From Planctomycetota bacterium (GTDB taxonomy: Bacteria; Planctomycetota; Planctomycetia; Pirellulales; Pirellulaceae): 10,608 nucleotides of DNA. This document shows, piece by piece, positions 5,414 through 10,608 of this stretch. The notes under the pieces were generated by a model. That model was not told the origin of the DNA and made no database searches. It saw only the letters and a list, made by a program, of their open reading frames with translations. Location of the stretch: the NCBI GenBank assembly GCA_024277285.1, contig JAJRVM010000052.1, positions 1 through 10,608 on the forward strand. The letters are read 5' to 3'. Position numbers and translations under genes: made by a program. How positions within the stretch are numbered: position 1 is the stretch's first letter; each line of letters begins with the position of its first letter.

Positions 5414-7924
5414 TTGCTGGCACCGAAAGGCACCGGATTATCGGCCGAAAGTCGTGAACCGGTTACCGCAAATCCAACATCGGTCAATCCCATGCAAATG
5501 TCCCACGATTCCACAGGGCGGCAGGGCCGCCAACCAACGACGAGCTATCGCCCGGTTAACAGTGGCCCGCTCCCGTTGGTCGCTAACATTGTCAAAGAGT
5601 TAACGATCTTCAGCATTTGTAGCACAGAGTGTTCGCTGAAGCTGGTAACCACCCACGCATGTTGGGTCTTCTTGGCCGCCATTCTGATCCAATTCGCGGC
5701 GATCTCCCGCACAACCTTTGCAGCAGGTCCCGCGCCGTGCAAAATCGTGGCGCATCGAGGGGCCAGCAGCGATCGGCCCGAGAATACGTTGTTGGCGCTG
5801 CAGGGGGCGATCGAGTTAGGCGCGTCGGCGGTGGAAATTGACGTGCGTACCAGTAAGGACGGTGTCTTGTTCCTGCTGCACGACCCGACGCTCGACCGTA
5901 CCACCAACGGACACGGCACGGCTTCAAAGCGGACCATGGCTCAACTGAAGCAACTTGATGCCGGCGCCTGGTTTGGTCCCGAGTACGCTGGCGCACGGAT
6001 CGCAACATTGCGCGAGGCGCTACAGTGTTGCCGAGGACGCATCGATGTGCTACTCGACTTGAAAGAAGCGGGCGAAGACTACGCCAAAGCGGTCGCCGCC
6101 GAAGTAGAGCATTCAGGCAGTCCCAGTCAGACAATTTTCGGTGTCCACTCCGTAGAACAAGCGGATCGTTTTCGCCGCCTCCTTCCTGCCGTGCGACAAC
6201 TCGGCTTTATCGGCGCACCTGACCAGGTCGAATCGTTCGCGAAGGCCGGTGTTGATATCATTCGCATATGGCCAAAGTGGCTCAGTGATCCGGCACTCGC
6301 CCACGGACTGTTGGAGCGCCGATTCCAATTACAACTCAACGGTAAACTTGGCACGCCCCAAGAACTGTTGCCGTTGCTCCAATACGGTCCCGAGTGGCTG
6401 CTGGTCGACGACGTGGCGACAAGCCTCGCCACACTCCGCGCACATGCCCGCCATGCGGCGAGTTTCCAGCAACTATTGCAAATCGCTCAGCCTGTGGGAG
6501 CCACACCGGTTGTGCCTTCAGTCGCAGAGCAAGAGACACGCTCGTTCTTGAACCGGGACTATGCTATGCAGGAACTGCCCGAGCCGTTACTTGGAATGGC
6601 TCGATACGTTTTTGATGGTGGCAATGGTAGCAGCGTGGCCTTGCAGTTTCACAAACCGGCCGTGGTGTTCGCCGTTTTTGAATACAACGACAGCGGTAAC
6701 TGGTCTTTTGCAGACCGGCAAAGCCCGAAGAACTACGGTTGGCGTGCTCTTGGCAAGGCGACCTATCGTGGGACGAGCAACGGAGAAGTGAAAGGAAAGC
6801 CCCACCGGGTGCCGGTCTATTTCGGGCAATTCAAAGCTGGACAAAAACTGCGCAACTTGCCACCCTGGTGGATTTGCCTCGGTATCGCAGAGTTGGATGT
6901 GGCACGTCAAGTTCCGGGGTTTCGCGAAGGTGTATCGAATCCGCGTGGTGCTCCACCGACGTTCTCATATGAATCGTGGGCCACTCGCCAACGTCCGCTG
7001 GCCGCGCCGGCGTTTACCAGCATGGACCAGTTCGCCAATTGGCAAGAGCAACAGCGCGAACAGTTCGTAAGGCGGTTGGTATTTCGGTATAGTCAGCCAA
7101 GCACCGTAAAACCGATCGGTACCCCAATCGATCGGCCCCTGTTTATGCAACAAGAATACCATGTATCAGAGAACCAGAAACGCCTATTTCGGTTCTTTCG
7201 TCTTGTGCCCAAATCGGCGTCTGACAAGCCGTTGCCCACCATCGTTTGCTTCATGGGACATGGCAAGGTGCTGCAGGTCCTGGAAGACCGCAACAGCTAC
7301 CAACATGCCTGTGCCGCTCGATTCGCCGAAGAGGGGTATCTGGTCTATGTGATGGAGAATGTCGGCATGGAACCGCAGCGCGACACGCATTTGGAAATCG
7401 ACCGGTTGTTACGCTTGGACGGTTACGGTTGGTACAGTCTCCTGTTCGCTCATCAGCGAATCGTCTTGCAGCAGGTGTTTGCCGACCCGCAGGTCGACAC
7501 GAATCGAGTAGGAGTTGCAGGCGTATCGACAGGTGGCTTGCTGGCACTGTCGGCTGCGGCGATCGAACCGCGGATCGCTGCCGCATCGGTGCAGGGCATC
7601 TTTGGCAGCATGCGAGTATCGTTCGTACAAGACCGCAATCGACATTGTCGTTGCGGTGCCATTGCCGGCCTGCTGCCTCTGTTTGACCTGCCCGAGCTCG
7701 CATTGCTGGTCGCGCCACGTCCCTTGCATATTTCAAATGCCGAGCAAGACGGCTTCAGTCCGCAGGAATCGAAGCGGTGTATCAAATTGGTTGATCCCTG
7801 GTTCAAAGCGACAGGCGGAACAACTCCCGTATTCTCGCAACCGCCGGGCGGTCACGAGTTCGCTATCGAGCCAGCAATCAGGTTCTTTCACAAGACGCTC
7901 GGCGAGGAAGGTGGCGCTGATTGA
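5414..7924 (+). CDS. Exported glycerophosphodiester phosphodiesterase-alpha/beta hydrolase fusion
   Basis: This is a protein of up to 836 residues in three parts. A signal sequence or anchor lies at about 75-104 (hydrophobic 82-97). A GDPD domain at about 110-345 has catalytic histidines 114 (HRG) and 156 (LLHDPTLDRTTNG), metal ligands in PEN (122-124) and EID (141-143), and lysine 217. A middle beta-rich region (about 375-500), unassigned, recalls carbohydrate- or ligand-binding sandwiches. The C-terminal alpha/beta hydrolase (about 555-830) resembles acetyl-esterase/dienelactone-type enzymes: nucleophile S705 in GVSTG, probable D779, H814 in GGHEF. GDPD converts glycerophosphodiesters to glycerol-3-phosphate and an alcohol; the second domain should cleave carboxylic esters. 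The start is uncertain. TTG at 5414 has GAGGA 12 nt upstream but leaves about 75 residues before the signal; ATG 5492 has no ribosome binding site; a non-ATG start near 5636 would place the signal at the N-terminus. Confidence 0.88.
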   Translation: MLAPKGTGLSAESREPVTANPTSVNPMQMSHDSTGRQGRQPTTSYRPVNSGPLPLVANIVKELTIFSICSTECSLKLVTTHACWVFLAAILIQFAAISRTTFAAGPAPCKIVAHRGASSDRPENTLLALQGAIELGASAVEIDVRTSKDGVLFLLHDPTLDRTTNGHGTASKRTMAQLKQLDAGAWFGPEYAGARIATLREALQCCRGRIDVLLDLKEAGEDYAKAVAAEVEHSGSPSQTIFGVHSVEQADRFRRLLPAVRQLGFIGAPDQVESFAKAGVDIIRIWPKWLSDPALAHGLLERRFQLQLNGKLGTPQELLPLLQYGPEWLLVDDVATSLATLRAHARHAASFQQLLQIAQPVGATPVVPSVAEQETRSFLNRDYAMQELPEPLLGMARYVFDGGNGSSVALQFHKPAVVFAVFEYNDSGNWSFADRQSPKNYGWRALGKATYRGTSNGEVKGKPHRVPVYFGQFKAGQKLRNLPPWWICLGIAELDVARQVPGFREGVSNPRGAPPTFSYESWATRQRPLAAPAFTSMDQFANWQEQQREQFVRRLVFRYSQPSTVKPIGTPIDRPLFMQQEYHVSENQKRLFRFFRLVPKSASDKPLPTIVCFMGHGKVLQVLEDRNSYQHACAARFAEEGYLVYVMENVGMEPQRDTHLEIDRLLRLDGYGWYSLLFAHQRIVLQQVFADPQVDTNRVGVAGVSTGGLLALSAAAIEPRIAAASVQGIFGSMRVSFVQDRNRHCRCGAIAGLLPLFDLPELALLVAPRPLHISNAEQDGFSPQESKRCIKLVDPWFKATGGTTPVFSQPPGGHEFAIEPAIRFFHKTLGEEGGAD

Positions 7925-8225
7925 GCGAGCGTCAGAGCGCATGGCCATCACCAGACAGCATAACCGCGAGCGGAAGTGAGTATTCGCAGCGGCCACAGTA
8001 CGCACCTCATGCGAGCAGATTGTGACAACACTGGCTCCGTTCGCGGGGTTAGAGATCCTGCGAGCTCGTCCGGCTGGCCTGCGTTTGCGATGATTCCCGC
8101 TCACTCAATCAGTGCCACTCATGTGCCAGCCTTCTGTCACTCTTTCACTTCTGACGTTCAGTTCGTCGAGCAGCGTAACGAGAACATGGTCCGTCGATGT
8201 GCGCTCGGATCGACTCGATGGCTGA
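7925..8225. other. Convergent intergenic gap, nothing recognised
   Basis: This is the 301 bases between the stops of the fusion hydrolase (plus) and the esterase (minus). Minus-strand frames 7733-8104 and 8105-8296 cross it but overlap the flanking genes and resemble no family. Weak short inverted repeats occur near the stop of the fusion gene (GCGCT with AGCGC), but no stem followed by a T-run was found, so no terminator is claimed. Confidence 0.5.
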
Positions 8226-9155
8226 TCATTGTGACGATGCCGGTTCGAGATTGGACAAGGCACGGCCAGTAAGATGTTTATCGAACCAATCTGCAAACCG
8301 AATGATATCGAAGACCATCGTGGGCCATCCGTGCTTTTTGCCGGAACGCACCTCTAGCCGCACGTCGCGACCGACCGCCTTGGCTTGTTTCACAAATCGC
8401 TCAGACTGATCCAATGGAACCAGCGTGTCAGCGTCGCCGTGGATGATCAATATCGGTGGCAGGTCCTCCGTCACGTGGTAGATCGGCGACAGTTGACGAC
8501 CCAGTGTTTTCCAATCCGCGGCCGTCTCCGCGCGAGGGCCAAAGCCTTGCTTGTAGTGGATCGGTGGACCGCCATCGCCGGGGTTCTCGGTCGAAGCGCC
8601 GAGATTCAGCAGGTCAGTGACCGGATAGAAACACGCAACACATTGCACGGCACTCGACTCACGGTCCACCAGGTCTGCGGCATCGGGTGAGCCGGGGCCA
8701 CCCACGGTGGCCAACATCAGCGACAAGTGCCCGCCCGAGCTGCCTCCCACAACTCCGATTCGTTCGCTATTGATACCATACGTATTTGCATGGTGCCGAA
8801 CGAAACGGACGGCGCGCTGCACATCATCGGTAATATCTCCGATGAGGCATTCGGGCTGCGAAATGTGGCGCACCGCAAACAGCGTGTACCCGCGTCGCAG
8901 GAGGGGCGCGAACAGGAACGGTCGTACTGAATCGCCACTTGACTTCCAGCTGCCGCTGATCATCACCACCACGGCCGCGCCATTCTGCCGCGGCGGCCGA
9001 AAAACATCGAGCAACAGTTTCGCTTCAGCTCGACGGCCATATTCAACATTGGCGATGCGTTCGTACGGTGCCTGGAACCACCACCAGTAGAAAACGCCCA
9101 CGACGATCAGCAACGCCCCGACACTCACGCCAACAGCGAACAGCAAGCTCTTCAT
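8226..9155 (-). CDS. Membrane-anchored alpha/beta hydrolase (esterase/lipase)
   Basis: This 309-residue hydrolase is of the BD-FAE/acetyl-esterase-like type. One N-terminal hydrophobic segment (4-24) followed by WWWFQAPYE suggests an uncleaved anchor with the enzyme outside the cytoplasmic membrane. The triad is readable: S140 in GGSSGG (137-142), D243 in HGDADTLVP (239-247) and H275 in KKHGWP (273-278). The oxyanion-hole loop, often HGGG or HGGxW in relatives, reads MISGSWKSS (65-73). Blocks ITDDVQRAVRFVRHHANTYG (108-127) and ERIGVVGGSSGGHLSLMLAT (131-150) are family-typical. The ATG at 9155 has AGGAG 7 nt upstream. The gene follows the sulfatase on the same strand after 217 bp filled by palindromic repeats. 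The substrate is probably a short acyl ester on a carbohydrate or small molecule; this is inference. Confidence 0.87.
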   Translation of the reverse strand: MKSLLFAVGVSVGALLIVVGVFYWWWFQAPYERIANVEYGRRAEAKLLLDVFRPPRQNGAAVVVMISGSWKSSGDSVRPFLFAPLLRRGYTLFAVRHISQPECLIGDITDDVQRAVRFVRHHANTYGINSERIGVVGGSSGGHLSLMLATVGGPGSPDAADLVDRESSAVQCVACFYPVTDLLNLGASTENPGDGGPPIHYKQGFGPRAETAADWKTLGRQLSPIYHVTEDLPPILIIHGDADTLVPLDQSERFVKQAKAVGRDVRLEVRSGKKHGWPTMVFDIIRFADWFDKHLTGRALSNLEPASSQ

Positions 9156-9175
9156 CCACCGACTCCTGACGCAGT

Positions 9176-9275
9176 GTGGTACGGCATTGCGTGCCGTAAA
9201 TATTAAATATTAAATACTAAGTGGTACGGCATTGCGTGCCGTAATTGTTGAATCGTACGGCACGTCGTGCCACCG
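9176..9275. repeat. Palindromic repeat cluster (GTGG/TACGGCA type)
   Basis: Two identical 24-bp copies (9176-9199 and 9221-9244) each consist of GTGG, then TACGGCA, loop TTGCG, TGCCGTA, then A. Each forms a 7-bp perfect hairpin. A third degenerate copy (9255-9273) keeps TACGGCA and CGTGCC. Read on the minus strand, it begins with GTGG and can form GGCACG-A-CGTGCC. The cluster lies between the sulfatase and esterase genes and starts 21 nt from the esterase start codon. GTGG is the other tetranucleotide known at the foot of REP palindromes. Confidence 0.7.
9197..9217. repeat. TAAATAT heptamer tandem repeat
   Basis: Three consecutive 7-mers, TAAATAT, TAAATAT and TAAATAC, link the two identical hairpins. 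This is a sharply AT-rich patch in an otherwise GC-rich window. It could supply a promoter element for the minus-strand esterase, but no matching -35 box was found. Confidence 0.6.
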
Positions 9276-9372
9276 TCGCGAACGGACCGCAATCAAGCCC
9301 ACTTCTTCGTCACGCGCAGCGTCTCGTTCCATGGTCCTGCTCGCGCTGTCTCAACAGCACATCACCCATCGT

Positions 9373-10608
9373 TCATGGCAATATCGGCTTGAGCGGCGTC
9401 GTGCCGTTTTTCTCCTCGACCGGATAAAGTGCGTCGTGTTGCTCCATGCTGGCGATCAGCCCCCGCATCATCCGACGAAGCTGATCGGGTTTCGTATTGG
9501 CAAGATTATTCGATTCGAACGGATCGTCGGCCAGATTGTACAGTTGGTAGTGTGACCCTTCCGAAGCCTTGGAAGGAAAGTAATGGTAAATGACTTTCCA
9601 ATCACCATCGCGGTAGCAAGTAAAGTAGTTGCTGCGATGCGGCGAATGCGGGTAGTGCATGATGAACGTTTCGTCGCGTGACGGATCGGGCTTGCCAGTC
9701 AACAGTGTATCGAGACGCCGGCCGTCGACAACGTGATCCGCTGGACATTCGGTTTCAGTAAACGCCAGGATGGTCGGAAACAGGTCTTGAACGGCAGCCA
9801 CTTGGCTCTGCAGCGCGTTGACCGCGATGGGAAGGCGTTTCTGATAGGGATTCTCTGCGTTCGCCTTAGCCCAGGCCGCGATGAATGGCACGCGCATGCC
9901 ACCTTCATAATGAGCCCCTTTCTTACCACGCAACGGAGCGGCACAAGCGACGACGTGTGGTCCACCGAGTGGTGCATCCGAGCCATTGTCACCAAGGAAA
10001 AACACCAACGTGTTCTCGGCGACACCAAGCGAGTCGAGATGGTCAAGGATATCGCCCAACGACTTGTCCATACCTTCAATCAAGGTCGCAAACGCCTGCG
10101 CGTTCGCGGGTTTGCCGGAGTCCTTGTAGTGATCGGCGAAACGAGGGTCGGAGTTGAAAGGTGCATGCACGGCATAGTGCGCGAAGTAAAGGTAGAATGG
10201 TTTATCAGCCTTGACCGCATCGGTCACGCGTGCCTTGGCCTCGACGGTCAGCGCCTCTGACAAGAACGTCTCGGTACCATGGTATTTCTCGAGTCCTGGC
10301 ACTGCATGCGACGCTCGTTTCTGGCCATTGCCGTAGTTCTTCATACCGTAGTAACTGGCGGGCGCCCCAATCGAACAGCCAGCCACGTTGACATCGAAAC
10401 CAAGGTTCTTCGGCTCGGCCCCTTCAAATTTGCGGGGTCCGAAGTGAGCTTTGCCAACATGGATCGTGCGGTAGCCAGCGTCTTCGAGCAGACGGGGAAG
10501 CGTCACGTCACTCCGGTCCAATCCTTGCCAGTCCCAGTGTGGCGGGCCGAATGGTCCTCGATTGTTGCGGTCCGGATTGATCCAGTTGGTCGCATGATGC
10601 CGCACCGC
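9373..10608 (-). CDS. Sulfatase (arylsulfatase family), N-terminus outside window
   Basis: The visible 412 codons encode the central and C-terminal parts of a type I sulfatase, which hydrolyses sulfate esters using a formylglycine. The frame is open to the window edge (A-V-R-H-H-A-T-N-W), so the GTG at 10605 is almost certainly internal. The first part, with the Cys-x-Pro/Ala-x-Arg modification site, lies beyond the edge. Counting from that GTG, visible active-site motifs are HVGKAHFG (49-56, equivalent to the usual GKWHLG), HYAVHAPF (143-150), the metal-binding GDNGSD (205-210) and LRGKKGAHYEGGMRVPF (225-241). The C-terminal YRDGDWKVIYH (331-341) and LYNLADDPFESNNLAN (355-370) are standard. 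Whether a signal peptide exists cannot be seen. Planctomycete relatives typically act on sulfated polysaccharides; the substrate here is unknown. Confidence 0.93.
   Translation of the reverse strand, partial: AVRHHATNWINPDRNNRGPFGPPHWDWQGLDRSDVTLPRLLEDAGYRTIHVGKAHFGPRKFEGAEPKNLGFDVNVAGCSIGAPASYYGMKNYGNGQKRASHAVPGLEKYHGTETFLSEALTVEAKARVTDAVKADKPFYLYFAHYAVHAPFNSDPRFADHYKDSGKPANAQAFATLIEGMDKSLGDILDHLDSLGVAENTLVFFLGDNGSDAPLGGPHVVACAAPLRGKKGAHYEGGMRVPFIAAWAKANAENPYQKRLPIAVNALQSQVAAVQDLFPTILAFTETECPADHVVDGRRLDTLLTGKPDPSRDETFIMHYPHSPHRSNYFTCYRDGDWKVIYHYFPSKASEGSHYQLYNLADDPFESNNLANTKPDQLRRMMRGLIASMEQHDALYPVEEKNGTTPLKPILP

Noticed and set aside
7905..7945. Possible terminator hairpin after the fusion hydrolase
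   Set aside because: Only about five pairs, overlapping the stop region and with no T-run following.
7733..8296. Two minus-strand open frames in the convergent gap
   Set aside because: They overlap the real genes at both ends, lack ribosome binding sites and have an unstructured Arg/Ser-rich composition typical of shadow frames.
10603..10605. GTG as the start of the sulfatase
   Set aside because: The frame stays open to the window edge, and the essential N-terminal formylglycine motif would be missing.

Overview
The window looks like a piece of a planctomycete chromosome, most likely a marine or freshwater member of the Pirellulales. This is inferred from gene content: a secreted 3-keto-disaccharide hydrolase (DUF1080) protein, a sulfatase, several exported esterase-type hydrolases and long intergenic gaps carrying palindromic repeats. 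Base composition looks moderately GC-rich and even. No rRNA, tRNA, CRISPR array, integrase or intact transposase was seen.

Layout. Positions 1-554 hold no intact gene: there is a long imperfect inverted repeat (18-118) and the relic of a histidine kinase around its phosphorylated histidine (365-535, plus strand). Positions 555-3912 are a three-gene minus-strand operon encoding an ABC importer of the ferric-iron (FbpABC/FutABC) type, in the order lipoprotein binding protein, fused double permease, ATPase. Consecutive genes overlap by 4 nt. Upstream of the operon is a 75-bp MITE-like inverted-repeat element (3998-4072). Next comes a minus-strand secreted DUF1080 protein (4217-4909). The divergent gap 4910-5413 carries two REP-like hairpins in opposite orientation and a good sigma70-type promoter for the next gene. 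That gene (5414-7924, plus) encodes a large exported protein joining a glycerophosphodiester phosphodiesterase domain, a middle beta-rich region and an acetyl-esterase-like alpha/beta hydrolase. After a 301-bp convergent gap comes a minus-strand membrane-anchored esterase (8226-9155), then a second cluster of palindromic repeats (9176-9275), and finally a minus-strand sulfatase cut off by the right window edge (9373-10608).

How the genes fit together. The proteins are mostly exported or envelope-bound hydrolases acting on esters of phosphate, carboxylate and sulfate, beside one importer. A scavenging role for environmental polymers and lipids is plausible, but only the three ABC genes clearly form one operon. 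The observations most worth a second look are the three-part fusion enzyme, the two REP-like families (one pair differs by three compensatory base-pair changes in the stem), the MITE-like element, and the binding protein that seems to lack the tyrosine pair used for ferric iron by FbpA. I found no convincing new multi-gene system such as a defence island.
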